Source of the DNA: CAZPGL01 sp964586175
Lineage (GTDB): Bacteria; Actinomycetota; Acidimicrobiia; Acidimicrobiales; MedAcidi-G1
Length of the DNA: 64,000 nucleotides
Direction of reading: 5' to 3'
Assembly (NCBI GenBank): GCA_964586175.1
Contig: CAZPGL010000006.1
Span: 1 to 64,000 of the forward strand
This document shows, in pieces, positions 17,154-25,947 of the stretch; within the stretch, counting starts at the first letter, position 1, and every line of letters begins with the position of its first letter. The translations under genes were made by a program, and so were the position numbers. The notes under the pieces are model-generated. The model was not told the DNA's origin, made no database searches, and saw only the letters and a program-made list of their open reading frames with translations.

Positions 17154-17941
17154 GCGGGGTCGGCCTGCGAACGGCCGGCGTCCAGACCATCGAGTTGGCG
17201 CGGCGCTCCATCGCCTCGGAGCGCCGGCAGCTCGCATCGGTGCTGCCCGGGCTGGTGTTCCCACTGCTGCTGGCCGCCGTCTACACGAAGCAGTTCGGTC
17301 GGGTGCTGGCCATGCCGGGTTTTCCCGAGGTCGACTCGTTCCTGGACTTCGTGCTGCCGGCGTGCATCGTGCAGGCCGTGTCGTTCGGGGCGACAGCGGC
17401 CGGCAGCGAGCTGGCCCTGGACATCGAGAACGGGTTCCTCGACCGGCTGCTGGCGTCACCGGTGTCCCGGGTGCCGATCCTGCTCGGCCGCCTGGCCGGG
17501 GCGGCTGTCGTGTCGGCGGCCAAGGCGGCGGTCATCATCGCCGTGTTCGTCGCCTGTGGCGTCGAGATCCGGGGCGGGCCGCCGGCCGCCGTGGTGCTGG
17601 TCGCCACGGCGGCGCTGCTGGTGTTGGCCATCGGCGGCATCGGCCAGGTGCTGGCCGTGCGTACCGGCTCGCAGGAGGCGGTGGGGGCCACGTTTCCGCT
17701 GGTGTTCGTCAGCATCTTCATCTCGTCGGCGTTCTTCCCGACCAACCTCATGTCGGGATGGTTCAAGGTCGTCGCCGAGGCCAACCCGGTGTCGTGGATC
17801 GTCAACCCCATGCGGCGCCTCGTCATCGAGGACTGGTCGTCTGCCGACGCCCTCCAGGCCCTGGGCCTGCCGGCGGCGTTGGCTGTGCTCACCGTGGCCC
17901 TGGCCATCAGGGCCCTGCAGCGGAAGCTGCGCGCCTCGTGA
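17150..17941 (+). CDS. ABC-2 type permease (DrrB-like), first subunit
   Basis: 263 residues with about six membrane helices and the ABC-2 signature in the second half (FISSAFFPTNLMSGWFKVVAEANPVSWIVNPMR, split here only for description: FFPTNLM...NPVSW). It has an IENGFLDRLLASP motif typical of DrrB permeases. It pairs with the neighbouring permease to form the pore. It overlaps both neighbours by four bases (GTGA at each junction), which implies tight co-translation. Confidence 0.88.
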   Translation: MSGVGLRTAGVQTIELARRSIASERRQLASVLPGLVFPLLLAAVYTKQFGRVLAMPGFPEVDSFLDFVLPACIVQAVSFGATAAGSELALDIENGFLDRLLASPVSRVPILLGRLAGAAVVSAAKAAVIIAVFVACGVEIRGGPPAAVVLVATAALLVLAIGGIGQVLAVRTGSQEAVGATFPLVFVSIFISSAFFPTNLMSGWFKVVAEANPVSWIVNPMRRLVIEDWSSADALQALGLPAALAVLTVALAIRALQRKLRAS

Positions 17942-18723
17942 CCGCGTCGACCGGGCTCCGGCATGCGGCGGCGGTGACGTTGGCCATCGGTATCCGGGGG
18001 ATGAAGCGCATCCGGGCCCGACCGTCGCTGATCCTGCCGACCCTGGTCATGCCGGTGTTCTTCGTCATCAGCTTCACCGGGGCGTTCAGCTCGCTGACCC
18101 GGGTCGACGGCTACGGCACCGACAACGTGTTCAACTGGATGGCCCCCTACGCCGCCCTCCAAGGGGCCGTGTTCGCCGGCATCGGCAGCGCCTCGTCGGT
18201 CGCCGACGATCTGGAGAACGGGTTCTTCGACCGGCTGCTGCTCACCCCAGGGAGCCGGCTGCCGCTGCTGGTCGGCACCATCGGCTACAGCGGCGTGCGC
18301 TCGTTCATTCCGACGTCGGCGGTGCTGGTCGTGTCGTGGTGGAGCGGGCTGCGGGTGCCGGGCGGCATCGTGGGTCTGGCAGCCTGCTACCTGGCGACGG
18401 CCGGCATGGCCATGGTGTTCTGCCTGCTGGGCTTGGCCGTCGTGTATCGCATGCGGACCATGCGGTCGATGATGATCGTCCAGGTGGTCGGGTTCAGCGC
18501 CATGTTCACCTCGATCGGGCAGGTGCCCCTCGACTTCATGACCGGCTGGCTGCATGCGGTGGCCAGGGTCAACCCGCTCACCAACGTCATGCGGTTCGCC
18601 CGCCAGGGGTTCATCGGCGACATCACGTGGGCCGTGACCTGGCCCGGCCTGGTGGCGCTCGGGGCGTTGACCGTGGCGTCGGGCGGGCTGGCCCACCAGG
18701 GGTTGCGGCGCTTGGCGCCGTGA
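17938..18723 (+). CDS. ABC-2 type permease (DrrB-like), second subunit
   Basis: 261 residues, about six helices, homologous to the previous permease: DLENGFFDRLLLTPGSRLPLL near residue 95 and VNPLTNVMRFARQGF near the end. The two permeases are diverged paralogues, so the exporter is probably a heterodimeric channel with one ATPase. The GTG start at 17938 overlaps the previous stop. The MoxR gene begins 22 bases downstream with its own promoter-like hexamer. Confidence 0.88.
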   Translation: MTASTGLRHAAAVTLAIGIRGMKRIRARPSLILPTLVMPVFFVISFTGAFSSLTRVDGYGTDNVFNWMAPYAALQGAVFAGIGSASSVADDLENGFFDRLLLTPGSRLPLLVGTIGYSGVRSFIPTSAVLVVSWWSGLRVPGGIVGLAACYLATAGMAMVFCLLGLAVVYRMRTMRSMMIVQVVGFSAMFTSIGQVPLDFMTGWLHAVARVNPLTNVMRFARQGFIGDITWAVTWPGLVALGALTVASGGLAHQGLRRLAP

Positions 18724-18733
18724 CGTACCGGTC

Positions 18734-18739
18734 TAACCT
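18734..18739 (+). promoter_or_regulatory. -10 hexamer TAACCT, probable leaderless start of MoxR gene
   Basis: TAACCT lies 6 bases before the ATG at 18746. The intervening bases include GAGG, but too close to serve a leadered start well. Confidence 0.45.
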
Positions 18740-18745
18740 GAGGCC

Positions 18746-19657
18746 ATGGGCATCCCTGAGGTGACATCGGTCGACGAGGTCGTCGACGCGCTGGCCGACC
18801 ACGCGTACCTGGCCGACGAAGGCCTGGCCACCGCGGTGTTCCTGGCCCTGCGGCTGCAGCGGCCGTTGCTGCTCGAGGGCGAGGCCGGGGTCGGCAAGAC
18901 CGAGGTCGCCAAGGCGCTCGCCGCGTGGACCGGGGGGCGCCTGATCCGCCTCCAGTGCTACGAGGGCCTCGACGCCGCCCAGGCTGTGTACGAGTGGGAC
19001 TACGCCAAGCAGTTGCTGCACCTGCGGGCCGCCGAGGCGACCGGGGTGACCGTCGGTGCCGACGTGGAGGCCCTGGAGGACGAGCTCTACGACGAGCGCT
19101 TCCTGGTCCGGCGGCCGTTGCTGCAGGCCCTTTCGCCGACGGACGGCCTGCCTCCGGTGCTGTTGATCGACGAGGTCGACCGGGCCGACGACGAGTTCGA
19201 GGCGTTCCTGCTCGAGATCCTGTCCGAGTACGCGGTGAGCGTCCCCGAACTTGGGACGTTCCGGGCCGCCGTGCCCCCGGTGGTGGTCATCACCTCCAAC
19301 CGCACCCGCGACGTCCACGACGCACTGAAGCGCCGCTGCCTCTACCACTGGGTCGAGCATCCGGGGGTGGAGCGCGAGGTCGCCATCCTGCGGGTTCGGG
19401 CGCCGCACGTGCCGCTGTCGCTGGCCCGCGACGTCGCGCTGGTCGCCGCCGAGTTGCGCGACATGGGCCTCTACAAGCCGCCGGGGGTGGCGGAGACCCT
19501 CGACTGGGCCGAGGCCCTCGTCCTGGTCGGGGTCGACGACCTGGACGAGGGGGCGATCGACACCACGGTCGGCGCCCTGCTCAAGTACCGCGAGGATCAG
19601 CAGCGTTCGCGGGCCCGGGGGTTCGGCGCCATCCTCGCTGCGGCACGCCAGGGGTAG
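18746..19657 (+). CDS. MoxR-family AAA+ ATPase (CoxD-like)
   Basis: 303 residues: Walker A GEAGVGKTE (about 49-57), Walker B LLIDEVDRADDEFEAFLLEIL (key residues DEVDRAD), sensor 1 region VVITSNRTRDVHDALKRRCLYHW, and C-terminal lid. It is paired with a VWA protein (next gene, 8 bases on), the classic MoxR-CoxE arrangement. In Oligotropha-type CO dehydrogenase clusters CoxD and CoxE help assemble the Cu-Mo site. Here XdhC, MobA-like and CoxG genes lie 7 kb downstream, which favours a molybdo-hydroxylase maturation role, but no structural coxMSL genes are in the window. Confidence 0.88.
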   Translation: MGIPEVTSVDEVVDALADHAYLADEGLATAVFLALRLQRPLLLEGEAGVGKTEVAKALAAWTGGRLIRLQCYEGLDAAQAVYEWDYAKQLLHLRAAEATGVTVGADVEALEDELYDERFLVRRPLLQALSPTDGLPPVLLIDEVDRADDEFEAFLLEILSEYAVSVPELGTFRAAVPPVVVITSNRTRDVHDALKRRCLYHWVEHPGVEREVAILRVRAPHVPLSLARDVALVAAELRDMGLYKPPGVAETLDWAEALVLVGVDDLDEGAIDTTVGALLKYREDQQRSRARGFGAILAAARQG

Positions 19658-19665
19658 GGGCGCCG

Positions 19666-20784
19666 GTGGTCGGTACCGTCGAGCGCACCCTCGATCGTCA
19701 CCTGGTCGGGTTCGTCGAGGCGCTGCGCGGGGCCGGTCTCAGTGTGCCGCTGGGCGCCACCCTCGAATTCGGGCGGGCCGTCGCCGAGGTGGGGGCCGAT
19801 CGACGGGACGGCGTGTACTGGAGCGGGCGGGCGACCCTCGTCGTCCACCCGGAGGACATCCCGGTCTTCGACGAGGTGTTCGAGCGGCACTGGGTCGGTG
19901 GGGCGCCGCATCTCCGCCAGGAGGCCGATCGGCAGCCGGTGGCCCTGGTGCTCGACGTGGGCGGAGACGGCGATGGTGCCGGGGGCGACGACGAGCGTCC
20001 GGGTGACGTGCTCACCGTCCGGTATTCGCGGGCTGAGGTGCTGGCCGACAAGGATTTTGCCGAGTGCTCCGATAACGAGTTGGCCGAGCTCCACGAGTTG
20101 ATGGCCGGCCTGCGGGTGACGGCCGACACCCGGCCCGGACGGCGGTTGCGGCCGATCCGCCGCCGTGGCCGGCCCGACCTGCGTCGGACGGTGCGGGCCG
20201 CACTGCGCACCGGCGGCGAGCCGATGCGCCGGGTGTTCCGGGAACCCGGGGTGCGACCCCGGCGGCTGGTGCTGTTGTTGGACGTGAGCGGTTCGATGGA
20301 GCCCTACGCCCGGGCGCTGATCCGGTTCGTCCATGCGGCGATCGCCGGTCGCGGCCAGGTCGAGGCGTTCGCCCTGGGGACCCGTCTGACCCGTCTGACC
20401 CGGGAGCTGTCGACCAGGGATCCCGACGCGGCGCTGGCCCGGGCGACCACCGCGGTCGCCGACTGGTCGGGAGGCACCCGGCTGGGGGACGGTTTGGCGT
20501 CGTTCAACGACGAGTGGGGTCTGCGGGGCATGGCCCGGGGCGCAACGGTGGTCGTGTTGTCGGATGGCTGGGACCGGGGCGAGCCGGCGGTGATGGACGA
20601 GCAGATGGGTCGGCTGGCCCGGGTAGCCCATCGGGTGGTGTGGGTGAACCCGCTGAAGGCCTCACCGGGGTACGCCCCGCTGGCCCAGGGCATGGCGGCC
20701 GCGCTGCCCCATGTCGACGTGTTCCTCGAGGGCCACAGCCTGACCAGCCTCCGGACCCTCGCCGCCGCCATCACCGAAACCTGA
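19666..20784 (+). CDS. coxE: VWA-domain protein CoxE
   Basis: 372 residues. The N-terminal half is the CoxE family region (ETTER-like helices, WSGRATLVVHPEDIPVFDEVF). The C-terminal half is a von Willebrand A domain with the MIDAS motif LLDVSGSM at about residues 204-211 and a later conserved Asp/Gly region (VVVLSDGWDRGEP). It acts with the MoxR ATPase in metal-centre or complex assembly. The GTG at 19666 is preceded by a GGGGTAGGGG purine tract five bases upstream, which supports this start. The gene is convergent with ppc, with 62 bases between the stops and no clear hairpin. Confidence 0.85.
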   Translation: MVGTVERTLDRHLVGFVEALRGAGLSVPLGATLEFGRAVAEVGADRRDGVYWSGRATLVVHPEDIPVFDEVFERHWVGGAPHLRQEADRQPVALVLDVGGDGDGAGGDDERPGDVLTVRYSRAEVLADKDFAECSDNELAELHELMAGLRVTADTRPGRRLRPIRRRGRPDLRRTVRAALRTGGEPMRRVFREPGVRPRRLVLLLDVSGSMEPYARALIRFVHAAIAGRGQVEAFALGTRLTRLTRELSTRDPDAALARATTAVADWSGGTRLGDGLASFNDEWGLRGMARGATVVVLSDGWDRGEPAVMDEQMGRLARVAHRVVWVNPLKASPGYAPLAQGMAAALPHVDVFLEGHSLTSLRTLAAAITET

Positions 20785-20846
20785 CGGCGCCCCCGCAGCC
20801 AGCCAAGGTCAGCCACACCTCACGACCCTGGCCCCGCCGGCAAAAC

Positions 20847-23585
20847 TCAGCCCGTGTTCCGAAGTCCCGCAGCGATTCCGTTTATGGACAGCAGCAGGGC
20901 CCGTTGCATGTGGTCGCTGCGGTCGCCGGTGCCGTCGCGGCGGCTGCGGGTGAGGAGCTCGACCTGGAGGACGCTGATGGGGTCGAGGTAGGCGTCGCGC
21001 ACCTCGAGGGTTCGGCGCAGCATGGGTTTGTCGGCGAGGAGTTCGGTGCCGGTGATCGAGGCGACCATCTCGGTGGTGAGGGTGTGTTCGGCGACGACCT
21101 GGTCGAACAGGTGGTGGAGTGACGGGTCGACGAGGCGTTCGACGTAGTGGCGGGCGATGGCCAGGTCGGTCTTGGCGAGGGTCATCTCGACGTTGGAGAC
21201 GAAGGTGGAGAAGAAGTGCCATTCGTCGTACATGCGGCGTAGGTCGTCGCCGTAGCCGGCTTCGGCGACGGCCCGCAGGCCGCTGCCGGCGCCGAACCAG
21301 CCGGGGATGATCTGTCGGGACTGGGTCCAGCCGAACACCCAGGGGATGGCCCGCAGGTCGGCGATGCCGGTCTGGGCGGAGGCCCGGCGGGCCGGTCGGG
21401 AGCCGATGTTCATGGAGCCGAGTTCTTCGACCGGGGTGGAGGTGGTGAAGTACTCGGGGAGGCCGGGGGTCTCGACGAATCGGCGGTAGGCGGCGAAGGC
21501 GGCGTCGGACGTCTGGTCCATGATCCCGTACCAGGCGGCGATGGTGGCGTCGTCGTGGCGGGGGGTCCGGTGGGCGAGTGAGCTCTCGAGCAGGGCGCTG
21601 ACGGCCAGGTTCAGGTTGCGGCGGGCGATGGCCGGCAGGCCGTATTTGTCGGCGATGACCTCGCCTTGTTCGGTGAGCTTGATCTCTCCGTCGACGACGC
21701 CGTTGGGCTGGCTGAGGATCGAGGCGTGGGTGGGGCCGCCGCCGCGGCCGATGGTGCCGCCCCGGCCGTGGAAGACCCGGATGCGGATGCCGGTCTCGGC
21801 CGACACCTCGCGGATCACCCGGAGGGCCTTGTGGATCTCCCATTGGGAGGTGGTGAGGCCGCCGTCCTTGTTGGAGTCGGAGTAACCGACCATCACCTCC
21901 TGTTGGTCGCCGCGCAGCGCCAGCAGGCGTCGGTAGGAGCGGCTGTTGAACAGTGCCCGGAGGGTCGGCCCGATGGCTCGCAGGTCCTCGATCGTCTCGA
22001 ACAAGGGGACGAAGTCGAGCCGGGCGACCCCCCGGCCGAGGTCGACGAGGCCGACCTCGCGGGCCAGCAGCACGGGGGCGAGGATGTCGTCGACACCTCG
22101 GGTCATCGACACGATGTAGGCGCCGATGACTTCGTCGCCGTCCCGGTCCATGATCGAGCGCAGGGTGCGGAACAGGGTGAGGTTGTCGTGCTCGCCGTGC
22201 CCATGGGGTGGGGCCAGGGGGCGGCGACTGTCCAGTTCGTCGATGAGACGGGTCAGGCGCTCTTCGGGGGTGGCGTCGCCGTAGGCAACGCCAAGCGGGT
22301 CGAATAGTTCAGCCAGGGCCTCGTGGTGGCGGACGGCGTGTTCACGGATGTCGAGGCTGGCGAAGTGGAAGCCGATGGCACCGACGATGCGACGGACCCG
22401 GGCCAGTCGGCCGTCGGCGACGAGGGTGCCGCCATGCGTGCGCAGGGAGCGGTCCATGACGGCGAGCTCGTCGGCCAACTCGGTGGGGGAGTCGTAGCCG
22501 CCGGGTTCGCGCCGGCTGGTGGCCCGTAGGCGCTTGTCGATGACGGCACACCGCAGTCGGTACGGCTCGACGAGACGGGTGGGGGTGAGTACGTCGGGAT
22601 GGGCGGCCTTGTCGGCGTCGACGGCGGCGGCCATCTCCTCGGACACGTCGTGGATGCGGCCGCTCATCGAGGCGTCGTCGGAGAGCTGGTCGATCTCGGC
22701 GATGAGGAGCTCGATGGCCCGGTCGCGTTGGAGGTCGAGAACGGCGACGGTGGTGCCGGGGGAGACGTTGGGGTTGCCGTCGCGGTCGCCGCCGACCCAG
22801 GAGCCGAACCGGATCGGCACCTGCTCGGGGTCAAGCTCCTGGCCGATCTCTCCGAGGGTGGCGGCCATGTTGTCGAACAGGTTCGGGAGGGCGTCGCTGA
22901 CCGTCTGGGCCAGGTAGTAGAGGACGAACTTGGCTTCGTCGAACGGGTCGGGCCGTTCGTGGCGGATCTCGTCGGTCTGCCAAATGGCTTCGATCATCTC
23001 GTCGATGCGGCGGTCGATGCGGTTGCGCTCGGTGTCCGTGCAGCGGTGGTCGCCGCGTTCTTGGAGCAGGTCGGCGATGGCGGCCAGCTTGTTGAGGATC
23101 GAGCGTCGGGAGGCTTCGGTGGGGTGGGCGGTGAAGACGGGACGGAAGTCGGCCCGGTTGACGAGGGTGCCGATCTCGTCGGGGGTGACGCCGGAGTCGA
23201 TGAGGCTGCGCACCGTCTCGTCGAAGTGGCTGCCGGCCCGGGTGCCGCCGACGTTGAGGTCCTCGATGCGGTGTTCCTGTTCGGCGATGTTGGCGAGGTG
23301 GAAGTAGACGGTGAAGGCCCGGACGAGGTGGATGGCCCGGTCGCCGTCGAGGGCGGCCAGTAGGTCGGTGAGTTCGGCGGTGACGCCGGCCGGGGTGCCG
23401 CTCTGGCGGAGGCGCTGGGCGAGGCGTCGTACCTCCTCGACCGTGTCGAGGAGGGCCTGGCCGTGCTGTCGGACGAGGGTGGCGCCCAACTGGTGGCCGA
23501 GGCGCCGGATGTCGGCGCGCAGTGCGGTGTCGGCGGCCTCGGGTCGAGACGGGGCGGTTCCCTCAGGTTCCGGAGCGTCGGTCAT
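20847..23585 (-). CDS. ppc: Phosphoenolpyruvate carboxylase
   Basis: 912 residues, complete. It carboxylates PEP to oxaloacetate. Catalytic motifs are intact: VFTAHPTEASRRS (His), FHGRGGTIGRGGGPT, GYSDSNKDGG (Lys region), and the canonical C-terminus NGIAAGLRNTG. The ATG at 23585 gives the natural start; the longer ORF to 23831 runs through the divergent promoter region. A TACTGT hexamer 7 bases upstream suggests a leaderless mRNA. It is divergent from mcl-mtkA-mtkB. This set occurs together in serine-cycle methylotrophs, so Ppc here may feed oxaloacetate to malyl-CoA synthesis as well as to general anaplerosis. Confidence 0.96.
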   Translation of the reverse strand: MTDAPEPEGTAPSRPEAADTALRADIRRLGHQLGATLVRQHGQALLDTVEEVRRLAQRLRQSGTPAGVTAELTDLLAALDGDRAIHLVRAFTVYFHLANIAEQEHRIEDLNVGGTRAGSHFDETVRSLIDSGVTPDEIGTLVNRADFRPVFTAHPTEASRRSILNKLAAIADLLQERGDHRCTDTERNRIDRRIDEMIEAIWQTDEIRHERPDPFDEAKFVLYYLAQTVSDALPNLFDNMAATLGEIGQELDPEQVPIRFGSWVGGDRDGNPNVSPGTTVAVLDLQRDRAIELLIAEIDQLSDDASMSGRIHDVSEEMAAAVDADKAAHPDVLTPTRLVEPYRLRCAVIDKRLRATSRREPGGYDSPTELADELAVMDRSLRTHGGTLVADGRLARVRRIVGAIGFHFASLDIREHAVRHHEALAELFDPLGVAYGDATPEERLTRLIDELDSRRPLAPPHGHGEHDNLTLFRTLRSIMDRDGDEVIGAYIVSMTRGVDDILAPVLLAREVGLVDLGRGVARLDFVPLFETIEDLRAIGPTLRALFNSRSYRRLLALRGDQQEVMVGYSDSNKDGGLTTSQWEIHKALRVIREVSAETGIRIRVFHGRGGTIGRGGGPTHASILSQPNGVVDGEIKLTEQGEVIADKYGLPAIARRNLNLAVSALLESSLAHRTPRHDDATIAAWYGIMDQTSDAAFAAYRRFVETPGLPEYFTTSTPVEELGSMNIGSRPARRASAQTGIADLRAIPWVFGWTQSRQIIPGWFGAGSGLRAVAEAGYGDDLRRMYDEWHFFSTFVSNVEMTLAKTDLAIARHYVERLVDPSLHHLFDQVVAEHTLTTEMVASITGTELLADKPMLRRTLEVRDAYLDPISVLQVELLTRSRRDGTGDRSDHMQRALLLSINGIAAGLRNTG

Positions 23586-23592
23586 CGTTGCG

Positions 23593-23598
23593 ACAGTA
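23593..23598 (-). promoter_or_regulatory. -10 hexamer TACTGT, probable leaderless start of ppc
   Basis: TACTGT on the minus strand lies 7 bases before the ppc ATG, and no Shine-Dalgarno separates them. An AT-rich stretch (23621-23630) lies upstream. Confidence 0.5.
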
Positions 23599-23645
23599 CG
23601 GGTATCGAGGGGTCGGCACAAGGAAATAATCGCCCATCCGGGTAG

Positions 23646-23680
23646 TTCCTCTTGAATCAGAGGAAAAGTTGGGTCATACT
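23646..23680 (+). promoter_or_regulatory. mcl-mtkAB promoter with overlapping palindromic operator
   Basis: TTGAAT (23652-23657) and CATACT (23675-23680) are separated by 17 bases, a good -35/-10 pair. A perfect 7-bp inverted repeat with 6-base spacer, TTCCTCT...AGAGGAA (23646-23665), overlaps the -35. This is the expected layout for a regulator site in the ppc/mcl divergent region. Just after it is GGAAAAGTT (23662-23670), which resembles a sequence at the aminotransferase promoter. Confidence 0.5.
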
Positions 23681-23760
23681 GTCCCCCGTACCGCCACCGG
23701 TGTCGGTCGTTCGAACCCTGAGTCAACCCCCGCCGAACCACCCCACCTGAACGGAACACC

Positions 23761-24708
23761 ATGAGCCACACCCGCACTCCCGAGCGCACCCGCCGCCTGC
23801 AGCGCAGCGAGTTGGCGGTGCCCGGATCCAACCCGGGGATGTTCGAAAAGGCCGCGGCCAGCGACGTCGACTACGTGTTCCTCGACCTCGAGGACGCGGT
23901 GGCGCCCGGCGACAAGCTGGCCGCCCGGGCCAACATCATCCAGGCCCTCCAGGACATCGACTGGCGGGGCGCCGGCAAGACCATCTCGATCCGCATCAAC
24001 GGCCTCGACACCCACTACATGTACCGCGACGTCGTCGAGATCGTCGAACAGGCCGGCCAGTTCCTCGACACCATCATGATCCCCAAGGTCGGGGTCACCG
24101 GCGACGTCTACATGGTGGACGCCATGGTCACCCAGATCGAGATCGCCGTCGGCCTCACCCACCGCATCGGCCTCGAGGCCCTCATCGAGACGACCCTCGG
24201 CATGGCCAACGTCGAGGCCATCGCCACGTCCAGCGACCGGCTCGAAGCCATGCATTTCGGGGTCGCCGACTATGCCGCCAGCTGCCGGGCCCGCACCACC
24301 AACATCGGTGGTCTCAACCCCGACTACCCGGGCGACCAGTGGCACGACGGTCTGTCCCGCATGCTCGTCGCCTGCCGTGCCTACGGGCTGCGCCCCATCG
24401 ACGGCCCGTTCGGCGACTTCAACGACCCCGACGGCTTCAACCTGGGCGCCCGCCGGGCCGCCGCCCTGGGGTACGAGGGCAAATGGGCCATCCACCCCTC
24501 CCAGATCGGCCTGGCCAACGACGTGTTCTCGCCGCCGGCCGCCGAGGTCGACAAGGCCAAACGCATCCTCATCGCCCTCGAGGAGGCGGCCGCCGAAGGA
24601 CGGGGGGCCGCCCAGCTCGACGGCCGCATGATCGACGCCGCCTCGGCCCGCATGGCCGAGAACGTCGTGGCCACCGACGATGCCATCCAGGCCAAGACCG
24701 GCGCCTGA
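23761..24708 (+). CDS. mcl: L-malyl-CoA (beta-methylmalyl-CoA) lyase
   Basis: 315 residues of the HpcH/CitE aldolase family, closest in pattern to Mcl of methylotrophs and 3-hydroxypropionate-cycle bacteria rather than CitE. It has RLQRSELAVPGSNPGMFEKA at the start, VFLDLEDAVAPGDK (metal Asp/Glu), the family-specific RINGLDTHYMYRDVVEIVE, IMIPKVG, EALIETTLGMANVE and GKWAIHPSQI. It cleaves L-malyl-CoA to acetyl-CoA and glyoxylate, Mg-dependent. The immediate downstream genes are malate-CoA ligase subunits, which fits exactly. ATG at 23761; the mtkA ATG follows 63 bases after the stop, likely in one operon. Confidence 0.9.
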   Translation: MSHTRTPERTRRLQRSELAVPGSNPGMFEKAAASDVDYVFLDLEDAVAPGDKLAARANIIQALQDIDWRGAGKTISIRINGLDTHYMYRDVVEIVEQAGQFLDTIMIPKVGVTGDVYMVDAMVTQIEIAVGLTHRIGLEALIETTLGMANVEAIATSSDRLEAMHFGVADYAASCRARTTNIGGLNPDYPGDQWHDGLSRMLVACRAYGLRPIDGPFGDFNDPDGFNLGARRAAALGYEGKWAIHPSQIGLANDVFSPPAAEVDKAKRILIALEEAAAEGRGAAQLDGRMIDAASARMAENVVATDDAIQAKTGA

Positions 24709-24771
24709 ATCGCCGCCGGCAACCAGTTACCGACACCCACCGCATCCGGCCATCGAGAACCAGGGGGAACG

Positions 24772-25947
24772 ATGGACATCCACGAGTACCAGGCCAAGGC
24801 ACTCCTCGCAGACTTCGGGGTACCCATCCCGGCTGGAGGCCTCGCTTACAGCCCCGAGCAGGCCATGTACCGGGCCGCGGAGATCGGTGGCGACCACTGG
24901 GCGGTGAAGGCCCAGGTCCACACCGGCGGCCGGGGCAAGGCCGGCGGCATCCGGCTGTGCCGCGGTGAGCAGGAGGTCTGGAGCGCCGCCGACGAGATGT
25001 TGGGCAGCCGGCTGGTGACCAACCAGACCGGCCCCCGGGGCCGGGGCGTGTACCGGCTCTACATCGAGTCGGTCGTCGACATCGAACGGGAGATCTACCT
25101 GGGCTTCGTCCTCGACCGCGAGACCGAGCGGGTCATGCTCGTCGCCTCGTCGGCCGGCGGCATGGAGATCGAGCAGATCGCCGAGGACGATCCCGAGTCG
25201 CTGATCCGGGTCGTCATCGAGCCGGCGGTCGGCCTCCAGGGCTTCCAGGCCCGCGAGGTCGCCTTCGCCCTCGGCCTCGACGCCTCCATCGTGACCGAGG
25301 CGTCCAACACCCTGCTGGCCTGCTACCGGTCGTTCCGCGACCTCGACGCCACCATGGTCGAGATCAACCCGCTGGTCGTCACAGCCGACGGCCGCATCCT
25401 GGCCCTGGACGCCAAGATGGCGTTCGACGACAACGCGCTGTTCAAGCACCAGCAAATCTCCGAGCTGCGTGACAAGTCCCAGGAGGATCCCCGCGAGATG
25501 CGGGCCACCGACCGGGGCCTCAGTTACGTCGGGCTGGACGGCGACATCGGCTGCATCATCAACGGTGCCGGCCTGGCCATGGCCACCATGGACATGATCA
25601 AGCATTCGGGCGGTGAGCCGGCCAACTTCCTCGACATCGGCGGCGGGGCGTCCCCGGAGCGGGTGGCCAAGGCGTTCAACCTGGTGTTGTCCGACGAGAA
25701 CGTCAAGGCCGTGCTGGTCAACATCTTCGCCGGCATCAACCGGTGCGACTGGGTGGCCCAGGGTGTGGTCAAGGCCATGCAGGATCTCGACATCCAGGTG
25801 CCGGTCATCGTGCGCCTGTCGGGAACCAACGTCGACGAGGGTCGCCGCATCCTCGACGAGAGTTCCGTGCCGGTCATCACCGCCGAAACGCTCGCCGAAG
25901 CCGCCGAGAAATCGGTGGGCGCCATCACCGAGGAGGCCATGGCATGA
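24772..25947 (+). CDS. mtkA: Malate-CoA ligase (malate thiokinase) beta subunit
   Basis: 391 residues, ATP-grasp SucC family. It forms malyl-CoA from malate, CoA and ATP with MtkB. The start MDIHEYQAKALLADFGVPIP, WAVKAQVHTGGRGKAGGI, the nucleotide and metal site in MVEINPLVVTADGRILALDAK, and the long GCIINGAGLAMATMDMIK and FLDIGGGASPERV segments are present. Several blocks follow Methylobacterium MtkA more closely than SucC (for example DLDATMVEINPLVV and HSGGEPANFLDIGG), by recall. The placement between mcl and mtkB supports malate over succinate as substrate. GGGGGAA precedes the ATG. It overlaps mtkB by four bases (ATGA). Confidence 0.85.
   Translation: MDIHEYQAKALLADFGVPIPAGGLAYSPEQAMYRAAEIGGDHWAVKAQVHTGGRGKAGGIRLCRGEQEVWSAADEMLGSRLVTNQTGPRGRGVYRLYIESVVDIEREIYLGFVLDRETERVMLVASSAGGMEIEQIAEDDPESLIRVVIEPAVGLQGFQAREVAFALGLDASIVTEASNTLLACYRSFRDLDATMVEINPLVVTADGRILALDAKMAFDDNALFKHQQISELRDKSQEDPREMRATDRGLSYVGLDGDIGCIINGAGLAMATMDMIKHSGGEPANFLDIGGGASPERVAKAFNLVLSDENVKAVLVNIFAGINRCDWVAQGVVKAMQDLDIQVPVIVRLSGTNVDEGRRILDESSVPVITAETLAEAAEKSVGAITEEAMA

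Noticed and set aside
23761..24708. Citrate lyase beta subunit (CitE)
   Set aside because: The N-terminal RLQRSELAVPGSNP and RINGLDTHYMYRDVV blocks fit malyl-CoA lyase, and no citD or citF is present.
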